Shown here in pieces: positions 18,271 through 26,951 of a stretch of 64,000 nt of DNA. The notes under the pieces were generated by a model. That model worked only from the letters and a program-made list of their open reading frames with translations. It was not told the DNA's origin and did no database searches. Each line of letters starts with the position of its first letter. Position 1 is the stretch's first letter. Origin of the DNA: Ignavibacteria bacterium (GTDB lineage: Bacteria > Bacteroidota > Ignavibacteria > Kapaibacteriales > UBA961); assembly GCA_016720145.1 (NCBI GenBank), contig JADJXV010000016.1, positions 46,541 through 110,540 of the forward strand, given 5' to 3'. A program made the translations under genes and the position numbers.

Positions 18271-18726
18271 GGACTAAAAATACACCACTAAGTGAGGACA
18301 GGTTGTACTTAATCTTTACGTAGTCATGTCTTTACGTAGTCCTTTCCCTACAGATACCCGCCACTACCAATATATACCCTTCTAATGATTACATCCTTGA
18401 TGTAGGATTACCATAAGGAGAATGTCGTTGTAAAAACGCAGACATTTCCTAGATATCTGATTACTTCCATTGGGAACAACCAGAGGTTCAGGAAAAATTA
18501 GATAAATGATTGACATTTAACAAATAACTGTAGATTTTCATAATTTTCTCTTAATTAGTGGTATAACATGATATTATTTTGATTTCCATTTGACAATTCC
18601 ATGACAAATCACTATTTTAACTTCTATAATTTTGTAATGTAATTTTACTCAAAATTATTTTTTGAAATCGACTCACTTGTTATTAACAATTGAATGCAAA
18701 TGAGTCATTATAAGAAAGGGGTAATT
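18271..18726. other. AT-rich leader region of the SBBP-like T9SS protein
   Basis: 456 bases with no gene. The final 200 bases are strongly AT-rich ('GTGGTATAACATGATATTAT' near 18561) and presumably hold the promoter of the gene at 18727; no exact TAnnTTTG with proper spacing was found. Confidence 0.35.
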
Positions 18727-19584
18727 ATGAATTCTACAAACTATTTCAGAAATGAACTCACTAAGAGATTATTGGGTTTCTGTTTATTGTTTGTTTTAGT
18801 AACTCGTTTGTCTGCAGCAAATTCCCAAGAATGGCTGTGGGCTAATTCCTATGGCACTACAGGTGTCAATAAAAGCACGGCAGTTGTCAATGATGGTTCA
18901 GGAAATCTATATGTAACAGGTTTTTTTGAATCAGCACAAATGAAGGTCGGTTCTTTTACACTCTCCAATCAAGGTGGTCGAGATGTATTTGTGGTAAAAT
19001 TAAGTAAAAGTGGGACTGTTATCTGGGCAAAATCGTATGGAGGGAGCTTCGATGATGTACCTACTTCATTGACCATCGATTCAAAAGGTGATTGTATAGT
19101 TGCCGGTAACTACATAAGCAAAACAGTAAAATTCGACGCCTTAACTCTTATGAATACCGGTCAAGCAGCCGATAAAACATCGGATATTTTTGTGGCTAAA
19201 CTTAATCAAACTACCGGTGAAGTTGAATGGGCTACTTCTGCAGACGGTGTATCGAATGATGTTGTTACTTCTGTCGTAGCTACTCCTGACGGTGGGTGTA
19301 TTCTCGTCGGAAGTTTTGTCGGACAGGACTATGTGATGGGTGATAATGTACTACATTCTAATGGTGGTGAAGATGCGTTTGTAGCGATTATCGATACCAG
19401 CGGAAATATCATGAAAGCCCAGTCTTTCGGTGGTGTAGGCAGGGATTATGCTTCATCGGTTGGACAAGATGCCCAAGGAAATGTCTATGTATGTGGCAAT
19501 TACGAAAGTACGGAGATAAAATTCCAACAATCAAAGCTCACCAATAGCGGAGCAAATGATTTCTTTGTCGTAAAGCTCAACTAA
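18727..19584 (+). CDS. SBBP-repeat secreted protein, N-terminal piece
   Basis: 285 residues from the ATG at 18727, preceded by AGAAAGGGG at 5 bases. A signal peptide ('LLGFCLLFVLVTRLSAANS') leads into repeats of about 45-50 residues: 'LWANSYGTTGVNKSTAVVND', 'GNLYVTGFFES', 'RDVFVVKLSKSGTVIWAKSY', then again 'DIFVAKLNQTTGEVEWATS' and 'FFVVKLN'. These are beta-propeller-type SBBP repeats of exported surface proteins. It ends at a TAA inside such a repeat where 'x-T-G-A-V-Q' should continue; the continuation follows out of frame. The whole gene, 18727-22154, would give about 1140 residues with a T9SS tail. Confidence 0.85.
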   Translation: MNSTNYFRNELTKRLLGFCLLFVLVTRLSAANSQEWLWANSYGTTGVNKSTAVVNDGSGNLYVTGFFESAQMKVGSFTLSNQGGRDVFVVKLSKSGTVIWAKSYGGSFDDVPTSLTIDSKGDCIVAGNYISKTVKFDALTLMNTGQAADKTSDIFVAKLNQTTGEVEWATSADGVSNDVVTSVVATPDGGCILVGSFVGQDYVMGDNVLHSNGGEDAFVAIIDTSGNIMKAQSFGGVGRDYASSVGQDAQGNVYVCGNYESTEIKFQQSKLTNSGANDFFVVKLN

Positions 19585-19845
19585 ACCGGCGCTGTTCAAT
19601 GCGATGAGCTTCCCGCAGTCGTGGGACCGAAACGGTGGTGATAACAGAAGATGTCTGTGATGCCAAGCGGCGCGAATCGTAAAATTGCAGGAAGCTTATC
19701 CGGGTATGCGCTGCACCCAGCTTTTTGGCAATACTGTTCCCAAAAATACCAAAACCAGAACAAACGATGCACTTCGTGTTACGATATTCGATACTGATTC
19801 CTTCCATCAAATCTGCTAAAAATTGGTGGTACGAGTTTCGCGCGG
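19585..19845 (+). pseudogene. Frame-scrambled middle of the SBBP-repeat protein
   Basis: All three plus frames contain recognisable bits of one protein in turn: 'TGAVQ', then 'GTETVVITEDV', 'KIAGSLSGYA', 'TQLFGNTVPKNTKTRTNDAL', 'TIFDTD', 'DVNSRFILVKLS'. At least five single-base indels in about 270 bases are needed to link them, far more than in the flanking DNA, where frames stay open for hundreds of codons. Confidence 0.65.
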
Positions 19846-21129
19846 ATGTCAATTCACGATTCATACTCGTCAAACTTTCTGCTGTCATTTACAAGCAGCA
19901 GCAAATATCCGGAAATAGACGGCGAACAAAGCGCAATTGGTACGTATGGCAAAAAGGACATCTTCTTTGCAACCATCGACATATCCGGAAGTATTGATAA
20001 TGTTTATGCCTTAGGAGGAACCGAGGACGACGAAATAACAGACGCAATCGTTACGTTCGACGGACTGATTACACTGTGTGGCGGCTTTGCAAGTTCTGAC
20101 CTTTATTTTGGTAATCTACTCAAACTCTCCTCAGCGCCGGGAGCAACGTCGGCAATCATTGCTTCGAAATTTAAATTTGATCCCCAAAAGAACCCGGATG
20201 TTTGTGACAAAAATCTTGTGAAGAATGGAGGGTTTGAAAATAGAAATCTCTCTGGTCCATTCGCAACGGATTTCCCAAAATACTGGACAGCCATGGCTAA
20301 AACTTCTCCAACAATTGTTTCAACCAAAGAAGGAATTGCGGATGTGTTTATGGAGCTATACGGGAGTTTAGATAAAGGTGAGGGAATTCATCAAACAATT
20401 ACATTTAAAAAAGGAATCGAATATCAAATTTCATTTGATGCAAAATACGAGAAAGCATCAGATGATAATGCAGTACCGCGAATCAGATTTATTGCTTCAA
20501 ATTTCCTACTATCCAAGACCACGGATGTAATCTCTAAAACTTCAATAGATAGTGGATGTATAATTGGTGAATCTGTGAAATTGTCAGAAATTGAATGGCA
20601 GCCGCGTTCAATTCCGAACTGGAAGGCAATCAACAATTACAAGTACCTGACAATCGTTGTTACATCAGACAGAATAGATGTAGATAGTGGCTATGTCATA
20701 GGTCTGATTGACAATATTTGTATTCGTGAAGTAATCAAATGTCCGACAGTTACAACAGCGCCTGTTGATAAATTATGCTGTAGTACGAATTTTACACTCA
20801 ATAGTGATCCTTTGTATCCAATCACAAGTATTGGCTATACTATAACAGGTGGCACAGTAAAGAGTATGACAACTTCTCCGTGTATTTCGACAGGGAGCAT
20901 AAGTGTTGGTTCGAGCAATGGGAAACTCTTATTTAGTACTCCGTGCAATAAGCCTTTAAATGTTGAATTTTATGGAATTCCGACGTCTGCCTCCGGAAAT
21001 ATGGCACTGAATCTTGATATTGCTATGGGTTCAAAAGGGACGTGTATGGTTTCTATTCCAATAAGTTGTGCAGTACCCGGTATTAAATTTAAAGATAAGG
21101 TGTCTGTTACACCAGGACATTTGAAGTAA
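19846..21129 (+). CDS. SBBP-repeat secreted protein, central piece
   Basis: 427 residues; the first ATG is internal, and the true frame simply resumes here ('IDGEQSAIGTYGKKDIFFAT', 'GTEDDEITDAIVTFDGLITL' are last SBBP-like repeats). Residues 120-300 are a beta-sandwich of the carbohydrate-binding kind: 'NLVKNGGFENRNLSGPFATD' followed by 'YQISFDAKYEK' and 'YVIGLIDNICIREV', the usual start and end of such modules in T9SS proteins. After a Cys-rich stretch ('KLCCSTNFTLNS') the frame ends at 'SVTPGHLK'; one added base near 21118 would instead give 'VTPG-T-FEVTDTLSEARAF', joining the next piece. Confidence 0.8.
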   Translation: MSIHDSYSSNFLLSFTSSSKYPEIDGEQSAIGTYGKKDIFFATIDISGSIDNVYALGGTEDDEITDAIVTFDGLITLCGGFASSDLYFGNLLKLSSAPGATSAIIASKFKFDPQKNPDVCDKNLVKNGGFENRNLSGPFATDFPKYWTAMAKTSPTIVSTKEGIADVFMELYGSLDKGEGIHQTITFKKGIEYQISFDAKYEKASDDNAVPRIRFIASNFLLSKTTDVISKTSIDSGCIIGESVKLSEIEWQPRSIPNWKAINNYKYLTIVVTSDRIDVDSGYVIGLIDNICIREVIKCPTVTTAPVDKLCCSTNFTLNSDPLYPITSIGYTITGGTVKSMTTSPCISTGSISVGSSNGKLLFSTPCNKPLNVEFYGIPTSASGNMALNLDIAMGSKGTCMVSIPISCAVPGIKFKDKVSVTPGHLK

Positions 21130-21230
21130 CGGATACTCTTTCGGAAGCGCGTGCATTCAAAGTAGAAAATCTTAAACAACCCTATTCTCCAATTATAAAA
21201 ATTAATATTCACAATTCCGGTCCTACTTCA

Positions 21231-22154
21231 GTGCTTGTCGGTAGCAAACTTATGATTGACGGCAGAGAATTTCAATGGGATGCAAATCGAGATGACATTG
21301 ATATACCTGCTCTTACGAATTCAGAAAATCTTGGTTTTTCAGAAATAACTTTCAATCTTGGTGTACCCAAGCTCTCCACATGGTCGGGCACAGTATCGAT
21401 TACTGTTCTTCATGCAGATGGAGAAAGTACTGAATATACATATGGACCTTGGACACCGAATTTATCTAAAGCCAAAGGAATGATTAATAGTGTACCCAAT
21501 TCAACCAAAATGTTTATCAGTAGATTACGGGTACTCAATAGTGATATCCGCCGTAAAATAGGATGGGTTTCGTTATCCCTGCGTGAAAGTGATGCACGAT
21601 TTGTAGCGGGCACAGGTCAATCATGGGTTGGCACGTCTCAATCAGTAGGTCAGGCAAAAATCGGTGAATATTCACAAGGTGAGAAAGATGCATTGTTTAA
21701 ATTTGTGAACTCAATCAATCCAGGAGATTCTTCAGGATACTTTACAACAGTTATATCTAGTAACGCATTAGTGCCTCCACAACCTGTCGTTAGCGTTTAT
21801 GATGCTGGTGGTAATCTTCTATCAACTGATACATCTACATCCTATGCCATCTCAACATCTGCTGAAGATGCTCAAATAACGATTAATCCATCGCGGTTAC
21901 GTTCGCTGAATTGCACACCGAATCCGGCAAAAGAAAATATAACGGTGCGGTATGAGTTAAAATCCCGAACAGTTGTTCATCTACAGCTCTTCAGTTATAG
22001 TGGAGAAGAAATCAAAATGCTCGAATCAGGCACACAGGAGGAGGGATTGCATATGAGCACCTTCGACGTATCGGCGCTTGCATCGGGAACGTACATTGTA
22101 AAGTTGTCAAGTGCTGAGAATACTATTTCTACAACTATTACAATTGTACGTTAA
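21231..22154 (+). CDS. SBBP-repeat secreted protein, C-terminal piece with T9SS domain
   Basis: 307 residues from the ATG, but the frame is meaningful from about 21118 ('TFEVTDTLSEARAFKVENLK'). It ends with a clear type A sorting domain: 'SLNCTPNPAKENITVRYELK' and 'ALASGTYIVKLSSAENT', so the whole protein should be exported by T9SS. The middle ('NSVPNSTKMFISRLRVLN') resembles choice-of-anchor or Ig-like segments; no catalytic motif seen. Followed by a bidirectional terminator at 22355. Confidence 0.8.
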   Translation: MLVGSKLMIDGREFQWDANRDDIDIPALTNSENLGFSEITFNLGVPKLSTWSGTVSITVLHADGESTEYTYGPWTPNLSKAKGMINSVPNSTKMFISRLRVLNSDIRRKIGWVSLSLRESDARFVAGTGQSWVGTSQSVGQAKIGEYSQGEKDALFKFVNSINPGDSSGYFTTVISSNALVPPQPVVSVYDAGGNLLSTDTSTSYAISTSAEDAQITINPSRLRSLNCTPNPAKENITVRYELKSRTVVHLQLFSYSGEEIKMLESGTQEEGLHMSTFDVSALASGTYIVKLSSAENTISTTITIVR

Positions 22155-22354
22155 GTAAAGACGTACTATGGGTAATTTATACACTTCTCCATGATGTAGA
22201 CAATATTCCAATATTATTAATCTGGGCAAGAATTGCAGCCTATATAGATGTAGTACTTGAATTCAAAACTCCCAATACATCAACTCTGCGTTCACAATAA
22301 AGCGATAGCATATGTGACTCTTTCCGGTGTTGCTCGGTCAGGTCTAAATGTCCC

Positions 22355-22392
22355 CAAAAAAAGGGTTGCAGATACCATCTGCAACCCTTTTT
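22355..22392. terminator. Bidirectional terminator
   Basis: AAGGGTTGCAGAT and ATCTGCAACCCTT form a 13-bp stem with loop ACC, flanked by A7 on one side and T5 on the other. It serves both the plus-strand T9SS protein gene and the minus-strand EF-G2 gene. Confidence 0.9.
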
Positions 22393-22409
22393 GTATAAAG
22401 AAGTAACCA

Positions 22410-24542
22410 TCATTCATCCGCTTTATGATGCAATGCATAGTCATGAATCAACTTTTGCTGCACATTCACTGCTACCGGCATATACTCGGCGAATTCTTGG
22501 GTATAGCTTGCACGCCCTTGGGTCATCGCGCGGAGTGCCATCGAGTATTTGTCGAGTTCGGCAAGTGGCATTTGGGCTTTGATCTTCTGATAATGTCCGT
22601 CTGCATCCATTCCCATGATCATTCCTCGGCGGGACGGAAGATCGCTCATGACATCACCCATGAAGTCGTCGGGAACGGTAATTTCAATATTATAAACGGG
22701 TTCGAGGAGCTTCGGATCTGCCTGCATGAAGCAGTCTTTGAATGCCATGAGTCCAGCAGTCTTGAACGCTGCTTCATTTGAGTCCACAGCGTGCATTTTG
22801 CCGTCAAAAACGCTTACTCTGATGTCACGGGCAGGACTTCCCGTCAGTGGACCTTCCTGCATTTTGTCCATCACACCTTTCATGATTGCCGGTAGGAAGC
22901 GCGTTTCAATCACACCACCTACAATACAATTGACAAATACTAATTTCCCGCCCCACGGCAAGTCATGCGTTTCCGTGCCACGGATCGTCAGACCAACTGG
23001 ATCGGGCATTCCTTCGTGCCACGGCTCGACTTGCATGTGGACTTCAGCAAATTGTCCTGCTCCACCCGATTGTTTTTTATGACGATACATTCCCTGTACT
23101 TTCTTTTGAATCGTTTCGCGGTACGGTACGCGGGGTTCAATAAAATCTACTTCTACTTTAAAACGTTGCGTCAAATGCCGCTTAGCAACAGCGAGATGCA
23201 TTTCTCCCTGACCATGAATGAGGATTTGTTTGAGTTCGGGCGAATGCTCAACAATGATCGTCGGGTCTTCTTCATGAATATGATGGAGAGCAAGACCAAG
23301 CTTGTCTTCCTCGCCTTTTTTAGAGGCAACGACGGCAGTACGAACTTTGGGAGCGGGGAATTCAATCGGCGGGAGGGAAGTATCTTTACCCTTTTCATGG
23401 AGAGTATTATTGACATGGGTGTTTTTGAGCTTGACGGTCGAGCCAATATCCCCAGCCGCAATGCCGGTGACATCCGCCCTTTTTTTGCCATTGACGACGA
23501 ATACTTGTCCGATGCGTTCTGCTACACCGGTTTGCTCGTTAACTAAGTCCATGCCGGGCTTGATGTTACCTGCATACACTCTAAAAAACGACATATCACC
23601 CAAATGGGCTTCTGAGATTGATTTAAACACAAACAAACACGGCGCGCCATTCTCTTCGCAATGTATCGGAGCGCTTGACATCGCAACTTCCGGTGGCATT
23701 TCAACCGGTGCAGGCACGACATTTTCGATAAAACCCATAATACGTCCGCTGCCCATGTTGTTTTTAGCAGAAGCACAGAAGAGTGGGAAAATCTGCCTGT
23801 TAATCATCGAATTGGTAAGACCTTTGCGCATTTCATCTTCGTTTAATTCGCCTTTTTCGAAATAGAGATTCATGAGCGTTTCGTCGTTTTCGGCGATTGC
23901 TTCGATGAGATCATTGTGTAATTTATTGGCTTTTTCACGTTCGGAGTCGGGGATGGGGAGTTTTTCGGGTTTGCCGCCGGTCGGAGGGAATTTATACATC
24001 GTCATTTTGAGGACATCGATGATGGAATTGAATCCATGACCTTCGTTGAGCGGGTATTGGACGACGGTCACTTCACGGCCGAATCGTTCTTTGGCTTGCT
24101 CGACAGTTTTGTCAAATTTGGACTGTTCGGTGTCGAGTTTATTAGCCACAAACATTATCGGTGTATGGAATTTCTCAGTGTATTGCCAGATAATTTCGGT
24201 ACCCACTTCGACGCCGTTTTGTGCATTGAGAAGCATTATACCGGTATCAACGACGCGAAGAGCGGAGGCAACTTCGCCGATAAAATCGTCGTAACCCGGT
24301 GTATCAATTATATTTATCTTGTAGTCGCGCCATTCGGCGAAAAGCACCGAACCGAAAACAGAAGTGCCACGCTCGTGTTCGATATCATGGTAATCTGATA
24401 CTGTACTACGTTCCTCGACACTGCCTCTCCTCGATATCTCACCGGATTCGAAAAGCATCGTCTCGGCAAAGGTCGTCTTACCCGAACCCGAATGCCCAAG
24501 CAGGGCTATATTCCTTATATGATGTGCGTCATAAACTTTCAT
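22410..24542 (-). CDS. fusA2: Elongation factor G-like GTPase (EF-G2)
   Basis: 710 residues with all five EF-G domains. The G1 motif is GHSGSGKT (residues 16-23), in place of the GHVDHGKT-like form of canonical translocase, and this GSGKT form marks the EF-G2 lineage; G3 is DTPGYDDF (80-87), G4 is NKLD (134-137). Domain IV shows 'VPYRETIQKKVQGMYRHKKQ' and domain V 'SDLPSRRGMIMGMDADG', as in EF-G. EF-G2 binds ribosomes, but its job differs between species and is not settled. The start at 24542 follows GGAGAG at 8 bases; four more codons upstream are less likely. It is not in the str operon, consistent with a paralogue. Confidence 0.92.
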   Translation of the reverse strand: MKVYDAHHIRNIALLGHSGSGKTTFAETMLFESGEISRRGSVEERSTVSDYHDIEHERGTSVFGSVLFAEWRDYKINIIDTPGYDDFIGEVASALRVVDTGIMLLNAQNGVEVGTEIIWQYTEKFHTPIMFVANKLDTEQSKFDKTVEQAKERFGREVTVVQYPLNEGHGFNSIIDVLKMTMYKFPPTGGKPEKLPIPDSEREKANKLHNDLIEAIAENDETLMNLYFEKGELNEDEMRKGLTNSMINRQIFPLFCASAKNNMGSGRIMGFIENVVPAPVEMPPEVAMSSAPIHCEENGAPCLFVFKSISEAHLGDMSFFRVYAGNIKPGMDLVNEQTGVAERIGQVFVVNGKKRADVTGIAAGDIGSTVKLKNTHVNNTLHEKGKDTSLPPIEFPAPKVRTAVVASKKGEEDKLGLALHHIHEEDPTIIVEHSPELKQILIHGQGEMHLAVAKRHLTQRFKVEVDFIEPRVPYRETIQKKVQGMYRHKKQSGGAGQFAEVHMQVEPWHEGMPDPVGLTIRGTETHDLPWGGKLVFVNCIVGGVIETRFLPAIMKGVMDKMQEGPLTGSPARDIRVSVFDGKMHAVDSNEAAFKTAGLMAFKDCFMQADPKLLEPVYNIEITVPDDFMGDVMSDLPSRRGMIMGMDADGHYQKIKAQMPLAELDKYSMALRAMTQGRASYTQEFAEYMPVAVNVQQKLIHDYALHHKADE

Positions 24543-24554
24543 AGGACTCTCCAC

Positions 24555-24790
24555 ATAATTAGTAGAAAAAACTGTAAAATTCTCATATCATCACGATAAA
24601 ACCTACGTCTCATCACAATAAAGCACCATCTTATCATGCTTAAAACAACATCGCATCATGATTACATTATCATCTCATCAAAATAATACTGTAAAATATA
24701 ACTTTCAGCTGAAAGAGTATAATGAAATTTTTACATCCAATAAAAAAACTCAATTTTCCGGCTGAAATCAAGTGCGGATGGGCAATAAAA
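24555..24790. other. AT-rich gap with short CATCA-type direct repeats
   Basis: Upstream of EF-G2. The stretch 24582-24682 repeats variations of 'CATCACAATAAAGC' and 'ATCATG'. No gene was found; the EF-G2 promoter should lie here. Confidence 0.4.
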
Positions 24791-24822
24791 GTCCTGACAG
24801 GTTTGGGAAAACCTGTCAGGAC
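24791..24822. repeat. Hairpin repeat, solitary copy
   Basis: GTCCTGACAGGTTT, GGGA, AAACCTGTCAGGAC: perfect 14-bp arms. Shares its stem with the array units at 24876 and 26432-26757. Confidence 0.8.
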
Positions 24823-24875
24823 GTGGGAAATTTCCGCTGTTCTCGCTTCTTATCTGAACCTCTCGCTTCAACCGG

Positions 24876-24958
24876 CGGAACACTGAGAGCATCACTGAGA
24901 AGTGATACTCTCAGAAGAAAAACTACGACCTGACAGGTTTTCTTCAACCTGTCAGGTA
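24876..24958. repeat. Hairpin-array unit left of the insertion sequence
   Basis: Contains 'CACTGAGAGCATCACTGAG' with 'AAGTGATACTCTCAG' as hairpin 1 and 'ACCTGACAGGTT' with 'AACCTGTCAGGT' as hairpin 2. The unit is cut by the insertion sequence, whose left end begins at 24959; the array resumes at 26432. Confidence 0.8.
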
Positions 24959-26429
24959 GGGTGTACAAACTAGGCAGCTTTCTTCATCCCATTTTTGTTG
25001 AATATTTTTTTTCGTTTTTTGGCTAAAGACGCATCGTTTTTATTCCATTTCGACAGGTCTTTCACGTAATTTTTCCAACGCTTCTTTGATTTCTTGTTTA
25101 TTAAACGCTCCGCAAAGTTGGCGATTGTCAGCACAAACTCTGTCAATGAATGTGGAGAGTTTGGATTGATCTTTGTTTGAACTTCCCAAAATAGCTTTCA
25201 ATGATATCCGAGCAAACACAAGCGTTTCGTCTGTAGCTGTCAATGACGAAAGCGTCGCTAGATAGGTCGCAATTTCTTGGCGTATGCGCTGACTCGCGGA
25301 GTCGTAAGAGTATCGATTAGCACCGTTATTTGCTCCTTGGCCGGGCTGTAAATCCTTTGACCTTTAATATCTTTAGGAGACTATTGACGACCGTTATTTG
25401 CTCAAACATTTCTACCACAAGTGCCTCATTTTTCTTGACAAACAAAAGCTCGGCGCGGACTTCAATCGGGATTCTTTCCCACTCTTGCACTGTGAAGCCC
25501 ATTCTATCGTCGGGAATATGTTCTGAAAACGAGATTTACTGCGTTGTACAGGAGGCATATACACCACGTTCTTACTCAAATACCACTTCCTGCGTAACGC
25601 GCCGGCGGATTTACTGAGCGATATATACCCCTCATGCTTGGTGTATTGACGTGCTAACGCATTTGCGGCTACATGACTACAATCAGGTACATGAACCAGG
25701 GAACTTAGGCGCAAAGCACATTTAAATTAATACCTCCATCGCTGATAACGTAGCGAATGTTGTGCGTTCTGCCTACGTCTGTTAAGCGTTGGCTTATCAT
25801 TTCACTCCAACCTTTACTTGTTTCCACCGCCAATACCCGAACATCTTACGCTCAAACTCTTCGTAAATTGCCACGTACTCAGCTCTAAACCAACACCAAC
25901 AATATCTTCTCCGAACCGATGGTAATACTCTCGTCTATAACAAGCGCCCATTGCTCAGCAGGGGTTACGTACTGACTTCTGTTCTCGTTGAATGCGATAA
26001 TACCCACTCTTGACAGCCAATTGCGGATACTGCTATGGCTCGGAACTCTACAATGCAAGGCCAATACTATCTGCAATTGAGCAAAACAATGACGGACAGA
26101 ACGAAGGCTCATCTGACCATACGCTTGCCATACGACCATCAGCAAAACCATCTGTATCGGATACTGATGACGAACAGCTTTCTCATCATCAAAGTGACCA
26201 AGAGAAGCGTTCTGCTCATTCTGCTTACATCTATTTTCCAGCCATCTCGTGAAGCCATCAACTCCTGAATTCTCTTATTCTGCTTCTTAATGGTTTTAGT
26301 CCTCGAAATTGCTTTTTCTTCCAAGGATTATCCTTATTTTTAAATGTCTTTTTTGACACTTCCCCCCCATGTTTTAAGTATTTTGCAATACAAATATAGG
26401 GGGGATTTTTATTTGATGTTTGTACACCC
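24959..26429 (-). mobile_element. Insertion sequence with perfect 12-bp terminal inverted repeats (decayed)
   Basis: 1471 bases between GGGTGTACAAAC (24959-24970) and GTTTGTACACCC (26418-26429). A TA dinucleotide flanks each side, consistent with a 2-bp target duplication. Internally it carries minus-strand fragments of one transposase. Just inside the right end, on the minus strand, TATATTTG matches the TAnnTTTG -7 element and may be the transposase promoter. The element has split a hairpin-repeat array, so the array existed first. Confidence 0.85.
25000..26330 (-). pseudogene. Transposase, frame-broken
   Basis: Read 26324 to 25000 on the minus strand, four open pieces line up as one protein of about 430 residues: a charged coiled coil ('KTIKKQNKRIQELMASRDGW', 26139-26324), then 'HQYPIQMVLLMVVWQAYGQM' to 'SSIRNWLSRVGIIAF' and 'WALVIDESITIGSEKILLVL' (25885-26151), then 'SAGALRRKWYLSKNVVYMPP' with 'VQRSKSRFQNIFPTIEWA' (25412-25714), and 'ETLVFARISLKAIL' (25040-25243). 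The 'W-x-x-x-x-D-x-S-I-x-I-G-x-E-K' and 'PPxQRSKxRF' blocks recall a widespread coiled-coil transposase family whose name I cannot fix. At least three frame changes and an interrupted catalytic region make it non-functional as written. Confidence 0.7.
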
Positions 26430-26431
26430 TA

Positions 26432-26757
26432 CCTGTCAGGTCTGCACGAAACACTGTGGGCGGAACACTGAGAGCATCACTCGGAAGTGATACTCTCAGG
26501 AAGGAAAAACAACGACCTGACAGGTTTTCTTCAACCTGTCAGGTCTCTGACGAGAACACTGAGGGCGGAACACTGAGAGCATCACTCGGAAGTGATACTC
26601 TCAGGAGGGAAAAACTACGACCTGACAGGTTTTCTTCAACCTGTCAGGTCTCTGACGAGAACATGAGGGCGGAACACTGAGAGCATCACTCGGAAGTGAT
26701 ACTCTCAGGAGGGAAAAACAACGACCTGACAGGTTTTCTTCAACCTGTCAGGTCTGA
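26432..26757. repeat. Tandem hairpin array, about 105-bp units
   Basis: Three full units with CGGAACACTGAGAGCATCAC at 26461, 26566 and 26670. Each has hairpin 1 (GAGAGCATCAC / GTGATACTCTC, loop TCGGAA) and hairpin 2 (ACCTGACAGGTT / AACCTGTCAGGT, loop TTCTTC). The unit boundaries differ by a few bases in the linker ('CTCTGACGAGAACACTGAGG'). Confidence 0.85.
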
Positions 26758-26951
26758 GATGTAATTTCAGTACTTCCATGTTCCTTATCTAAATACAAAG
26801 GGTTAGCGTTCGATTCGGATTTTACTCTTGGGATATTGTGAGTTTAATGGTAGTTTCGCAACTCATGCTACGCTGTAACCTAAAAGCAGACTTCTGTCAG
26901 TTAGCATGAAAATAGTCGTAACCCACCTGTAAATATAAATTCAAACAGTAC

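Noticed and set aside
19577..19888. Minus-strand frame in the scrambled tract
   Set aside because: All plus frames there contain bits of the SBBP protein; the minus frame has no such sense.
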